A stretch of DNA of 64,000 nt from Viola odorata (lineage: Eukaryota > Streptophyta > Magnoliopsida > Malpighiales > Violaceae), in contig OY829537.1 in NCBI GenBank assembly GCA_963691705.1, forward strand, positions 55,962,304 to 56,026,303. Direction: 5' to 3'. Positions within the stretch are counted from its first letter, which is position 1; every line of letters starts with the position of its first letter. The notes under the pieces were generated by a model. It was not told the DNA's origin. It searched no databases and was given only the letters and a program-made list of their open reading frames with translations. Both the position numbers and the translations under genes were made by a program. Below, piece by piece: positions 21,938-32,334 of the stretch.

Positions 21938-22600
21938 ATGGCAAGAACCTGCCGTCCTCGGCCCAAATCTGTTGGGGAGGAAAAACTTGAAAACATCCTT
22001 CCCTCCATCGATTCTCCGATTATACTCCAGCGAAAATTAGATAACTACAATGCCTACATCCCTGAGGGCTGCTCTGTTCATGTTGCCCATAATTCACTTC
22101 GCCTTAAATATTCCATTATGGTTTTCAATTTCCTCTTGAGCCTTTGGTAGAACAATTATTCTTCCAGTTTGACTTGAATCCTGCCCAACTTAGTCCGAAT
22201 GCATATTGTGTTGTTTACGCTTTCATAAAACTGTGTAGATTAAAAGGAATTGCTTCCCCATCCCTTCTGTTACTTCGCTCCCTCTTCCAATTGTATTCGC
22301 GGAGAGGGGTTATAGCGATAGCTCCTCGTTATGACGATGAGTCTTTAAAACCTTTTACTTGGAAACTTATGCATATCGAGTCCTCTATTTCTGGCTGGAA
22401 AGATGGATTTTTCGTTATTGATCTGCCCAACCCCTGGTGGAGAACGGGCTTTAACCACGATATCCGGGATGGATCCTGGGGTGGGCGAGAGCCTCTTCCT
22501 TCACCGGAACAAGGCTGGTTGGAAAGATTGCTCTAACTGGACTTTAGCGTCCACACTCGTAAACAGGCCTGCGGAATTGACCTCCGAGATTGTGTTGTTG
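21938..22600 (+). pseudogene. Antisense gene D of Tat-B, first exon
   Basis: Starts MARTCRPRPKSVGEEK. After a frameshift near 22120 a continuous stretch runs to the intron, including FDLNPAQLSPNAYCVVYAF, SPSLLLLRSLFQLYS, FTWKLMHIESS and PEQGWLERLL. The copy in Tat-A (54977-54266) matches over the whole exon. The N-terminal half resembles gene C (YGFR.P, LNP.Q, P.....YAF), so C and D are probably ancient duplicates. One or two frame breaks make it a pseudogene. Confidence 0.75.
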
Positions 22601-22670
22601 GTGAGTATTTTTCTGTTTTCTTTGTTGTTCTGGGAAATACTAACACTGACGTTCTTTTATGATTATGCAG
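22601..22670 (+). other. First intron of antisense gene D (Tat-B)
   Basis: 70 bases, GTGAGTATTT...TGATTATGCAG, with a good branch-point context (TACTAACACTGAC). Tat-A has a 70-base intron at the same codon position (54196-54265). Confidence 0.75.
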
Positions 22671-22916
22671 TTCCCCCGCGTGGCTGGAAACTTGAATGCA
22701 TTAGAAGAAGGGAGAAAAGAGCCCAAAAGAGGAGGGAGAGAGGAAGTTACTGCTGCTGCTGCTGAAGTGTCTTCTTCTCAAGTTCGCGTTAAAAGAAAAA
22801 GAAAGAGGAGGAGTAGAGCTACCCTTGTTTCACCTCCCGGTGCGGTTATCTCGCCAGAAGTGATAGTTGCTGAGGTGATTTCTGTAGGCATTCCTTTAGT
22901 TTCTCTGTCAATCCAG
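22671..22916 (+). pseudogene. Antisense gene D of Tat-B, second exon
   Basis: Starts at PPRGWKLECIRRREKRAQKRRERG, aligning with the Tat-A YKPESVRRRLKRAQEREEKE. It changes frame after the CTG repeat (22750-22763), then continues with a basic KRKRKRRSR patch matching GKKKRKIRS in Tat-A. It is a basic, probably nuclear, segment. It ends at the donor CAG/GTATTC at 22916/22917. Confidence 0.65.
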
Positions 22917-22989
22917 GTATTCTTTGACTTTGCTCTTTGACATTTTCTTTTATTTATTCGTCTTTTTGTGACACATTTTCTCTTTTTAG
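22917..22989 (+). other. Second intron of antisense gene D (Tat-B)
   Basis: 73 bases, GTATTCTTTG...CTCTTTTTAG, T-rich before the acceptor. Tat-A has a GTAAGG...TTGGTAG intron of 93 bases at the same place. Confidence 0.65.
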
Positions 22990-24226
22990 GAAATTGCCAC
23001 CGCTTCTACCGTTATTCCTACGGGCGAAAATATAGACTTCACGAGATTTTTTCAAGATCGCCAAGATCGTCACAAAAAGTCACGCCATGATTTTCAGAGT
23101 CGTACTGTCGATCCAGGAGCGTCTGTCGTCACTTCTCCTCCGCGAACCTCTTCTGATGGAGGTCATTATTCTGGACTGTTAGGGGATGCGAATGTTGATG
23201 GGGAATTTCGTAGGTCTCTTGGCCCTTTCAACGCGTCGCCTCCTTATTCGACTTCTCTTAACATGGACTTTACTTCGGTCCTCATGGTCTTCGATTTTCC
23301 ACCTTCTATTCCGTTCAGACCCGGTATGGGATCTTCTAGTCATCCTCCATCTCCTGCCACCTTATTTTATGTCCCTTCGAGCGTTCCCGTGCTTTCGCTT
23401 TCTAGAGGGGGGGATATTGACGCTCCACGTTTTATGGCCAGCTTAAGCACGTTAGCCCCTTCTGGGCCCTTTACTCACCAAATCAGTTTGGGGGGCTTGC
23501 GCGGAGAGGCTTTTTGGGCTTTGGGGTTTGGTGGTGATGGTGACTCCTTAGAGTCTTTTTCTCTTCTAGTGGGCCATTTGCTATCAGTCCTGGAGGAAAG
23601 GGAGGCGTTTCTGTCTCAAACTCCTCAAGAGCAAATGAATTCCCTTCGCTCCAGCGCGTTTTCTTCATTTTGCAAGCTTCATTACTGGATTGAGCATAAC
23701 ATTAAGAAAATTGCAAGGGAGTAAGAGGAGGTGGACAAGTTGATGGGCAAGCATCGTGAACTTTTGAGGGCTTTGGAGGCCGCTAAGAAGGAGGCAGAGG
23801 ATAGCCGGCTTGCCCTGGAGAATGCTGAGAAGAGGGAAGCTGATTTGGAGAGGCATCATTCTGAAGACGCTGCTAAGATTGCTGCTCTTAACGCTGAGTT
23901 GGTGGTGGAGAAGAGTAAGAATGTGGCGTTAACAAAGGAGTTGGAGTTGTCTTCGGATAAATGCCAATGGTATCTGTAGGAGGCTACGGGTGCTATGGTG
24001 GACGCCTTCATGGGGGACAAAAGTTTTTCATTATGCCGATGTTTCCTAATCGTTCGCACAGAGGGTCGGGGTTATTACTGACGAGAACTTTCATCGGGGA
24101 AGGGTTCGTGAAGAGCAAGGGGATAGTGGGACGACAACTCCTCCATAGACGTTATCAACTGCTGCTTCTTAGCTTTGGGTATTGGCCCCTTTTTGTTCTT
24201 TCCTTGACGTCTTTTGACTTTTTGTA
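22990..24226 (+). pseudogene. Antisense gene D of Tat-B, third exon
   Basis: A Ser/Pro-rich part is followed by SLGGLRGEAFWALGFGGDGD, a helix with FCKLHYWIEHN (Tat-A: MKFHYWAEEA), and a long coiled coil (about 23730-23975, repeated heptads such as LENAEKREADLERHH). Stops at 23722 and 23977 and a frameshift at about 24000 break it. The parallel exon in Tat-A ends near 52658. The domain order mirrors gene C. Confidence 0.68.
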
Positions 24227-25513
24227 ACGTTAGGGACATCATCGTTTTGAGTAGTTATTCCCTTTCATTTGGAATTTCTTTTCGACCTTCTTTACTCTTT
24301 CACCCATTCTTTGAATGTTCTTGTCGTAATGAGGTAACAATACTAAAAATAGATAATCACCATTAACATACCTGATTCGAAGATATGATTGCCGCGAGAT
24401 TGAGATAAATGGTTGTAAGATAAAATTCTGAGGCAAAATATTTTGTTCATAGTATGCTGGCTTTAAAGATACGCCGTCATACTGAGATAAAATTCCTGAG
24501 GATGAACCATAGTTCCGGCTGCAAAGTTCTATGACGAATATAGATATCTCCTCCTTATCAAAAGAATAGAATATTCTGGCCATATAACGCCATTCACGCG
24601 ATGTCCTAATCTTTGTTGTGCCCCTTCTATGCTGCTAGGGGAGATATTCCCTCGATGTTGCGTTATTTTGTATTGTGGTGTCAATTTCTGCTTCCTCTTG
24701 GCGTTTTGCTATTCGCCATATGACTTCAGAATCACGGGTTTATGATAATAGAGTATTATGATAGATATTTCCCACAATAATTAGAATATGCTCTATATTG
24801 GCAGCAGAGGATATTGTGGCGATATACCCGTATGTATTTCCAAGCCAAGAATATCCTCCTGATAACGTTGATGTTCTGGGTATTACTCTTATTTTCTTGA
24901 CGAGATGGTGTTCGTCCAAGAAATAACTCCAGGAACAGAGGATCTCATGATAATGCTTATATTGTTATAAATATTTTCCACTACTAATGGAGGATGCCCT
25001 GCTAATAACTATAGATGTCTCCTTTTCTTATAGATAGCCGTGGATTTCTACTTCTTCCTCTGATAGGAGATGCTATATCTCTGAGAAAATATCTTCCTTA
25101 TACCGCAAGAAATTAATTGCGGAACAACTGTGGATAACGTATTTGCAGTTGCGAATAATAAATTCGCAATTACTGGTAGATGGTAGAAATGCCAACGAGA
25201 TGTATACCGTGATAAAATTATACGGATAAAAGAACCAATAATCTACAAGATTTATGCCAAAAAAACTCTCTATGATTTCGCTGCCTTCGTGGGCGTTGGT
25301 CTCTTTATTATTTCAGTATTCCTGCAATTTTTCTTTTCACCTAGCCTCGCTAGGTCCAACCTCGCCGGGGCATTACTGATATTGCTTTTTCATCCAGCCT
25401 CACTAGATCCGGCCTCACCGGGGCATTACTCATTCAGTCACTTCGCCGGGTATTTGTCATCCGGTTACTTGCTGGGATATTCCTTTTATTTTGGGTTTCA
25501 ACGGTCGGCCTAG
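24227..25513. other. AT-rich spacer of Tat-B between antisense gene D and the tandem repeats
   Basis: No gene is recognised on either strand. Near 25335-25430 a unit of about 55 bases (CCTCGCTAGGTCC...CCTCGCCGGGGCATTACT) is present twice in altered form. Confidence 0.45.
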
Positions 25514-25853
25514 AGCGTGCCTCGTCTTAGTGAGCCATCTGATCAGGAGCGGTTGTCACAAGGATAGGATTTTCACTTCCAGGCGTTGAGTCTTTATTTC
25601 CCTGGAGCGTGCCTCATTTTAGTGAGCCGACTATGTTAGCACGGTTGTCACAAGGATAGGATTTTCACTTCCAGGGGTGCCGGGGCGTGCCTAGTCTTAG
25701 TGAGCCATCTGTATTAGCATGGTTGTCACAAGGATAGGATTTTCACTCCCGGCGTTGAATCTTTAAGTGTGCCAGGGCGTGCCTCGTCTTAGTGAGTCGT
25801 CTGATCAGGAGCGGTTGTTACAAGGATAAGATTTTCACTCCTGGCACCCTTCA
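25514..25853. repeat. Four-copy tandem repeat after integrase in Tat-B
   Basis: Units begin CGTGCCTCGTCTTAGTGAG at 25516, 25608, 25686 and 25778, spaced 92, 78 and 92 bases. Each contains GGTTGTCACAAGGATAGG and ATTTTCACT. A single copy of the same unit occurs in Tat-A at about 51986-52063. Tat relatives such as Retand are known for amplified tandem repeats in this part of the element. Confidence 0.9.
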
Positions 25854-25947
25854 TTATCTACGCATTATTAACCACAAAACACACAAAATATCTCGATTTG
25901 ATCGTTAATGCATATTATTAACGTTAGTTAAAACTTACAGAAGTATT

Positions 25948-27348
25948 TCAGATTCTAGCATGGTATAATTTTAAATGGGCTATGTTCCAAGAATTGGGTA
26001 AGGGGGTACCGTCAAGTATTTCCAAGTGATATGCTCCCTTTCTAATAATGCGGGTGACGCGATATGGGTCGTCCCAGTTAGGGCTGAGCTTCCACATGCG
26101 TTGTCTAGCTGCTCATTTGTCCCTAAGTACCAAGTCTCCTGCTTTGAGCAAGTGTTCCTTGATGCGCCTATTGTGATATCGTGCCATCTTTCTCTTATAA
26201 TGCAGCATTTTCAGAAGGGTTGCTTCGTGCAATTCTGGTAACGCGTCGAGATTTTCCCGTAATCTTTCTTTGTTTATCTCTTCCCTAAAGTATGCCACTC
26301 GTAAACTTAAGGTCCCAATTTCTACTGGTGTGACGCCCTCAGTGCCAAAAGCCAATGCAAAGGGGGTTTCTCCTGAATTGGTTTTGACGGTCATCCGGTA
26401 TGCCCACATCACATACGGTAGCTCATCTGCCCACTTCTTTTTGGCACATTCCAAATTTTTCTTCATACCGCTGAGGATACTCCGATTAGTTACCTCTGCG
26501 AGCCCATTAGTCTGCGGGTGGGCTACAAAAGAAATTTTTTGCTCGATTTGGAACTCCATACACTGGTCTCTGAAAAATTGACTGGTAAATTGTGACCCGT
26601 TATCGCTGACTGGCACACGAGGTATACCAAATTGGATGATAACTTGATGTTTGAAAAAATGCCATATCTTTTCCGTTGTGATAATGGCCACTGCTTCTGC
26701 TTCTGCCCATTTTGTGAAGTAGTCCACTGCCACGACCATAAACTTCAACTAGGATCTTGCTTTTGGAAACGAGCCCAGAATGTCAATTCCCCATTTGGTA
26801 AAAGGGCAAGTAGCAATGATTCCAGAGATCTCTATAGCTGGTCTTCGGGGAATCTTAGCAAATTCTTGACATTTCTGGCAAGTTCGGACAAAGTTTTCGC
26901 AGTCCCTACGGATGGTGGGCCAATAAAATCCTAACCGAAAAACTTGTGCAGCTAAGGTACTGCTAGACACATGTATACCACATATTCCTTCGTGGATCTC
27001 ACGCAGGGTGTGGAGGCCTTCTTGCTCCGTTATACACCTGGCTGCAGGATGAGAGAAACATCTCCGGATCAACTCTCCGTCATAGTATGTACATCGTGCT
27101 GCCTGTTTCAATACTTTTTTCTTTTCCGCGTTGTCAGTGGGAAATTCATCGTGTTTTAAAAATTTTATCACAGGAATCCGCCAATCGTCTTTGATTGCTT
27201 CGATACACAGAGATGCTTGTTCTTCCATAAAGGAAGGCACAAAGATTTCCTCGTAATACACATCAGCGGGTATGGATGCTTCCGGGCTTGCTGCAATCTT
27301 GGCGAGATTATCTACCTCAGCGTTATCTTCTCGAGGGACATGCTTGAT
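25948..27348 (-). pseudogene. Integrase of Tat-B
   Basis: On the minus strand: a zinc region (about 27040-26880, LREIHEG then CQKCQEF), a catalytic core with VAVDYFTKW (about 26720), SDNGSQF and NGLAEVTNR (the Asp-Asp-Glu positions are present), and a C-terminal domain ending MWKLSPNWDDPYRV...LYHARI with a stop at 25948-25950. One TAG splits it at 26749 and a frameshift occurs at the start near 27340. It is otherwise full length, unlike the Tat-A integrase. Confidence 0.9.
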
Positions 27349-28354
27349 ACTGACCTATATACCCCTTTTTCTTATTTTTCATCAACTCGCGTTTTACTTT
27401 AGAGAGGTATTGAATCATAATTGGCTCTTTAGCTTGAGAGTTGCCTAGCACTTGATCAACCACTAGCTTGGAGTCTCCGTATATCAACATCCGTAAGTCT
27501 CCCATTTCTCCGACGTCATGTATCACTTTGGTGGACAGATTCTTCCCTATCCTAAGTCCGGCTAGTAACGCCTCATATTCTGCCGCATTGTTGGATAATA
27601 GTTGTAGAATTCTGATGGCATATCGCATTTGTATGTCTTGTGGTCCTGTTACTAAGATTCCTGCTCCTGCTAGTTCTTGATTCTTCACCCCATCCACGTG
27701 GACAACCCACAAGTCAGTGTAAGTTTTAGGGAATGGGAGATCCACGTCATCTCTTTTTTCTTCGGTTAAGTCCGTCAATGGGTCTTGTGTAAAAGTGCAT
27801 TTAGCAATAAAGTCTGCTAAAACTTGGGCTTTTATGGATGATTGGGCTTTATACTGTAGCCCAAATTGCTCGAGTTCAATGGCCCAAATCAACATCCTTC
27901 TTGAAGACTCGGGCTTTTTGAAAATCCTTTTGAAAGGTTGATCGGTAAGTACGATGATGGGGTGAGCCTCAAAATATCTAGTCATTTTTCGCGTGGCCTG
28001 TACCAACGCAAATGCTACTTTTTCAATATGGGCGTATCATAGCTCGGTGTCTTTCAGGACATGGCTAACAAAGAATACCGGGCGGTGGACATGGTTGTCG
28101 TCTCGCACAAGCACGACACTAACCACTTCATCGGCAACACCAAGATACAAGGACAGAGTGTCACCTAGTTCTGGTCTTGTCAACACCAGATCAGATGAAA
28201 GATAGGCTTTTACACCGATAAACGCCTCTTCACATTCTTTGGTCCATCCAAAGGGAGCCTTTTTACGTATAACTTTGAAGAAGGGTAGACATCTCTCACC
28301 TTGTTTGGAAATAAACCGTCCTAAAGCGTTAACGCGTCCTGTAAGCTTTTGCAC
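27349..28354 (-). pseudogene. RNase H and second (archaeal-type) RNase H of Tat-B
   Basis: The first RNase H (about 28270-27890) shows FGWTKECEEAF and VADEVVSVVLVRDDN; a stop lies near 28036. The second, about 27720-27440, has WVVHVDGVKNQELAGAG, NNAAEYEALLAGL and YGDSKLVVDQ, giving the Asp-Glu-Asp pattern of an archaeal-type RNase H. This second copy is the signature of the Tat lineage. Confidence 0.9.
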
Positions 28355-28366
28355 CTCTTTGACGGT

Positions 28367-29049
28367 TCAAGGAGATATCATATCATGGATGGCTTTGATC
28401 TTCGACGGATTGGGCTGGATGCCTTTTTGGCTGACCACATAACCTAAGAGCTTACCCGTTTGGAATCCAAACATGCACTTGTGAGGGTTCAGCTTCATCC
28501 TGTATTCCTTCATTACGTTAAACACTTCTTCCAGGTCTGTTAAGTGGTCTTCAAAACTTCGACTCTTAACCAATAAATCTTCCACGTAGGCTTCTATTTT
28601 CTTTCCGATTTGCTTCTCGAAAACTCTATTTTCCATGCGCTGGAAAGTCGCCCCAGCACTTTTCAGTCCAAACGACATTGCCTTATAACAGCATGTGGCC
28701 TTTGGGGTGATGAAAGCGGTCCTTTCTTCATCTTCAATGGCCATGGGAATTTGATGATATCTTGAGTTGGCATCTAAGGAACTTAAATAAGCATACCTGG
28801 CAGTCTGGTCGACTAATTGGTCAATTCGAGGGAGCGAGTAGTAATCCTTGGGACAAGCGTCATTCAAATCAGTGAAGTCGATACACATGCGCCATTGGGC
28901 TTTGGAATAAGGACGGGATTGGCTAGCCAAGTCGGGTATTGGACTTCTCGGATAAAATCTGCATCTAAGAGCTTTGACACCTCCCTGTCGATTGCTATCG
29001 CCTTTTCAACAGAAATGCTCGTCGCTTCTGCGGAACTGGTTTGATGCAT
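28367..29049 (-). pseudogene. Reverse transcriptase of Tat-B
   Basis: It contains FIREVQYPTWLANPVLIPKP, MCIDFTDLNDACPKD and YLSSLDANSRYHQIP. The catalytic YVDD box is YVED here (about 28575-28586), which would abolish activity. A frame break lies near 28890-28930 and a stop at the right end. Tat-A retains YVDD. Confidence 0.9.
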
Positions 29050-29900
29050 GGATTGACGTTAAGTCTATGCTCCGCTACCTCCCGTGAGATTCCCGGCATG
29101 TCCGCAGGCTTCCAGGCGAATTCTCCTTTGTATTTATTTAGTAATCGAGCTAACTGCATGCTCTTTTCTAGGCTTAGCTTTTCGCTAACCAAGAAATTTT
29201 CCCCACTAATCCCACTAACAGGGATGGGTACCATCTTATCCACCGGTTGGGTACGTTTTTCCTCTTTCTGCTCGAAGGGATCCATCGTAACACATACATA
29301 TCTATCGCAACTCTTTTGCGTCATGAGTAGATAACACTCGGCTGCTAGTTTTTGGTCGCCCTTGATGGAGACTACTCCGTCCCATTTGGGATATTTTATC
29401 CTTAAGTGTTTTTGAGAGATTGCAGCACCAAAACGGTTGAGGAAGGGGTGCCCAAGTATGGCGTTATAGGGCAGGGCAAGGTCTACGACCAAGAACAATA
29501 ATTCCTCTGATCTTTTAGAGGTGTCTTCTCTGAAGTATGTGGGCAAAAGAGTAACTCTGGTTATTGGGATAGGAACTCCGTCTACCCCAATTATCGGCTT
29601 CATACAGGGTGTCAACTCACTAGCGGGTAGCTTCATGAGGTTGTAAGCCTCCAGTGAAAATAAATTTACCGCGCTGCCGTTATCGACAAGGGTTCTTCTA
29701 ACTCCATGATTGCCAATAACGGGTGTGACCACTAACGCATTGTTATGCGGAAAAATGACACCTTTCTTGTCTTCTTCGGAGAAGGACAATATCATTCGAT
29801 CTAAAACGCTTATCCCTTCATTCTTTATTAACGCACCTTCTCGTTTCCTCTTTTCTCCCGCAATGAATGCTAGTTGCGCAGGCTCATCGAGGTACGGTGT
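29050..29900 (-). pseudogene. Protease region of Tat-B
   Basis: Part of an open frame that extends to 30524. TLVDNGSAVNLF (about 29700-29666) is the aspartic protease active-site motif in the D-N-G form used by these elements, and LPYNAILGHPFLNRFG is the usual downstream landmark. After it comes a linker to RT. Confidence 0.85.
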
Positions 29901-30645
29901 ACCCCCAGCTATGATGTTGATGATGGGAATGTCTTCATCATGGATTGGTAACATTTCCCTGACTCTTCTAGTAGGGGCAGTGTCGTTCCCAGTGGAGTGA
30001 GGAAGCGCTTGTCTGTCATCTTGTGTTCTGTTTATCGGGTTTCTCATGGCTTCTTCTACAGTTTTGGTGGCAAATTCTCTGAGATAACCTTCGTCTACTA
30101 AACGTTCTATTGCCAATTTCAACTCTCTGCACACATCAGTGGCATGTCCCTTGACTTTATGGAACTTGCAATAAGCATTTTCTCTTCCTTCCATGATTAC
30201 CCCAGGTTTCACGGGGGCTGGATAACGGATGGGTAACTTCCGTTGCTGAACAATTGCCAGAATTTCTGCTCTCGAAAGTATGAGGGAAGGGAGATCAGGA
30301 TCATAGATCCTGCCCTTGGGTGGATCCACTTGTCGCTGAGTGGGGGAATTGTTAGGCCTTCCCATTGGAAAATTGCCTCTTTGCCGGTTCAAGGCTCTAG
30401 GGAGTGTAATCGTCGATAGAGCGAGTGTCGGGAGCTGTATTGGTATGAGCACCAGGAGCAAGAGGTGCGTTTTGCAGCACATTCTGAATTCTATCCCTGC
30501 TTTCTTCTCCTTCCATCTTTGCATAATTGTGGGTTTTCAACCTCAGCGCGTCTAAAGTCATTGGGGGGTCCACCATCAACATGTCGCGTAATTTACCATA
30601 GCAACAGTTTCGCTTCAAAGCTTGGTTATCCGAGGTAGAAGCCAT
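29901..30645 (-). pseudogene. C-terminal part of Tat-B gag
   Basis: Begins inside gag at ALKRNCCYGKLRDMLMVDPP, with a shift near 30410, then reaches the nucleocapsid-like CKFHKVKGHATDVC (about 30170-30129). The first half of gag seen in Tat-A is missing. The 5' LTR remnant follows after an 81-base junction. Confidence 0.85.
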
Positions 30646-30726
30646 GATCTTTTAGTCTCTGGGACAAGATGAAGCTTGGTAAAACCAAAGCTCACTTAAT
30701 AAAACCAAAGCTCACAATGAAACCAA
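30646..30726. repeat. Deletion junction with three short repeats
   Basis: AAAACCAAAGCTCAC occurs at 30681 and 30701 and a shortened form follows at about 30720, with a 20-base period. The sequence joins mid-gag to mid-LTR. It looks like templated filler made during end joining. Confidence 0.7.
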
Positions 30727-30858
30727 AGCTCCCTGGGTTCCGAGTGAGAGGACAAGGTGGTGACTATAGTGATCTTGTCTCCACGACTGCTACAGTTCTC
30801 CAATCCCAGTTATGCGTACAAAGACGATAACGCTCTTGAAGTCACTTTATAGTTATCA
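30727..30858 (-). repeat. Truncated 5' LTR of Tat-B
   Basis: On the minus strand it starts TGATAACTATAAAG (30858) and matches the first 130 or so bases of the 3' LTR (16965 downwards), then stops at CCCAGGG. The remaining LTR, the PBS and the gag start are deleted. Confidence 0.88.
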
Positions 30859-30863
30859 CCATA
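30859..30863. repeat. Target-site duplication CCATA (right copy)
   Basis: Identical to 16472-16476, so the 14.4 kb between is a single insertion event. Confidence 0.9.
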
Positions 30864-31870
30864 TAGTGTAGAGGATTCCCATCAACCCTAAGGGGTGCTG
30901 CTGACCTATTGTTCAGGCAACTTGCGCTGTAAGTTTTTTGAATTTCAAAGAGCTCTCCCTTGCATTTGTCCGCCATTTCGCGAGCAAGAGAAAATCGGCA
31001 AAGACGGTAGTGAACCTGATGTCCATCATCCAAAAAGACGGCGAATCTCTACATGACTACATTACCCGATTCAACAAGGAGTGCTACGACATACCTTAGT
31101 TGGAGATTACTTCTCAAGTTGTAGAAATCTTGAATGACTTACAGGAAGGGTTGTTCAAGGATTCCTTAGAAACCTACCACCAAGGAAGAATTGTCCAAGA
31201 GATCTTGCAAGTACATAAAAGCAGAGGAAGCCAAGCGAGTTTTAAGAGTGAATAGAATACACAAAACTGATAAGTGTTCTCCTAGCCCAGACACTCATGG
31301 ACTTTGTAATGGAAATAGAAGAGCACACCCTTATTGAGGTCAAGAAGGATGTTTTGCAGAAAGTCTAAGACGTACACCACCTTTTTTGGAATTCACACCA
31401 TTGAATACTCGACGCCCTGACATCCTTACGGTGATTAGGGACCAAGGATACCTTTTATGGCCAAGACCCCAAGGATACCGATGATTATTGTGAACTTAGA
31501 GATGAGGTGGAATCTCTCATTCGTAGAGGTTACTTGGAAACATTTACAGTAAGAATGGAGAATTCATAATCCATGACATGGCGTAGAGACACTACACAAG
31601 CACCCAACCTAGTGTCTAAACGAACCTACAAAGGAGCCCGCCTCGAGTCCGGACCAAGTAAACCTTCTAGAGTGGTCAATATCATTGCAGGAGGATGTGC
31701 TATAGGAGGATGAAGCATAACTGCCAAGAAAACCTATGCTTACCACATGTATAGAAGATCTGACTCCAACTTCGCTGGACTATCTCACAAGCGCATAAGA
31801 CAAGACGTTACTTTCTGACCAGAGGACTTGACCAACATTTCTATGTCTCATGATGATGCAGTAATGATAA
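30864..31870 (+). pseudogene. Old Tat element, right part: rest of gag
   Basis: Continues the gag interrupted at 16476: FPSTLRGAAD, then DYITRFNKECYDIP and VEILNDLQEGL, in shifting frames with many stops. These are the expected middle and C-terminal gag landmarks of Tat elements. Confidence 0.7.
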
Positions 31871-32334
31871 CGATATGTATTAGTAACTTTTAGGTTAAAT
31901 GTATCCTTGTGGATGGAGGTAGCGCGCCAAACGTTCTAATGTATGATGCATTTTTAAAACTAGCCAAATCACCTCTATACAACTTCACGGGAGATCACAT
32001 AATACCTGAAGGTATAATTATCATACCGACCACAGTCGTTGACGAAGAAGAATGTGTAGTAATAATGTGGATTGAATATTACGTTATCAAAATCTCGGCT
32101 ACATACAACGCCATTATTTGTTGCCTAACTCTTAATTCCATCCAAGTTATAGTCTTAACCTATCATCTATGCATGAAGTTTCCAACTGATAAGGGCGTGG
32201 GCATCGCCAGAGGAGATCAAGACGTGGCAAGGCGCTGTTATGTCAATATACCAAAAGGAAAATCCATCTCTATTCAATTCCTTTGACGCTTGATCTGAGC
32301 TCATGCAGGAAGAAGAGCAGCCTAAAATAGCCCT
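31871..32334 (+). pseudogene. Old Tat element: protease remnant
   Basis: A frame at about 31890-32286 contains VDGGSAPNVLMYDAF, the protease active-site region in a D-G-G-S form, and a YNAIICCLTLNSIQ stretch where relatives have YN-ILGR-L. Sequence after about 32290 is not recognised. The element ends where the LTR at 32335 starts. Confidence 0.65.

Larger units (their letters stand above)
16477..30858 (-). mobile_element. Tat-B: minus-strand Tat-lineage Ty3/gypsy element with an antisense gene block
   Basis: Minus-strand order: truncated 5' LTR (30858-30727), gag remnant, protease, RT, RNase H, a second (archaeal-type) RNase H and integrase ending at 25948. Then comes a tandem-repeat region, then 7 kb holding four genes on the opposite (plus) strand, then the 3' LTR (16965-16477). 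LTR ends are TGATAA...TTATCA, and CCATA flanks both sides. The dual RNase H and the antisense genes place it in the Tat lineage. It has many stops and a 5' deletion, so it is not autonomous now. Confidence 0.92.

Noticed and set aside
25514..25853. Possible CRISPR-like array
   Set aside because: The repeats are 78-92 bases, directly adjoining, without spacers, and the window is clearly plant.
26270..30000. Plus-strand frames opposite Tat-B pol
   Set aside because: Here the minus strand codes for pol; unlike 17-24 kb, no conserved counterpart exists opposite Tat-A pol.
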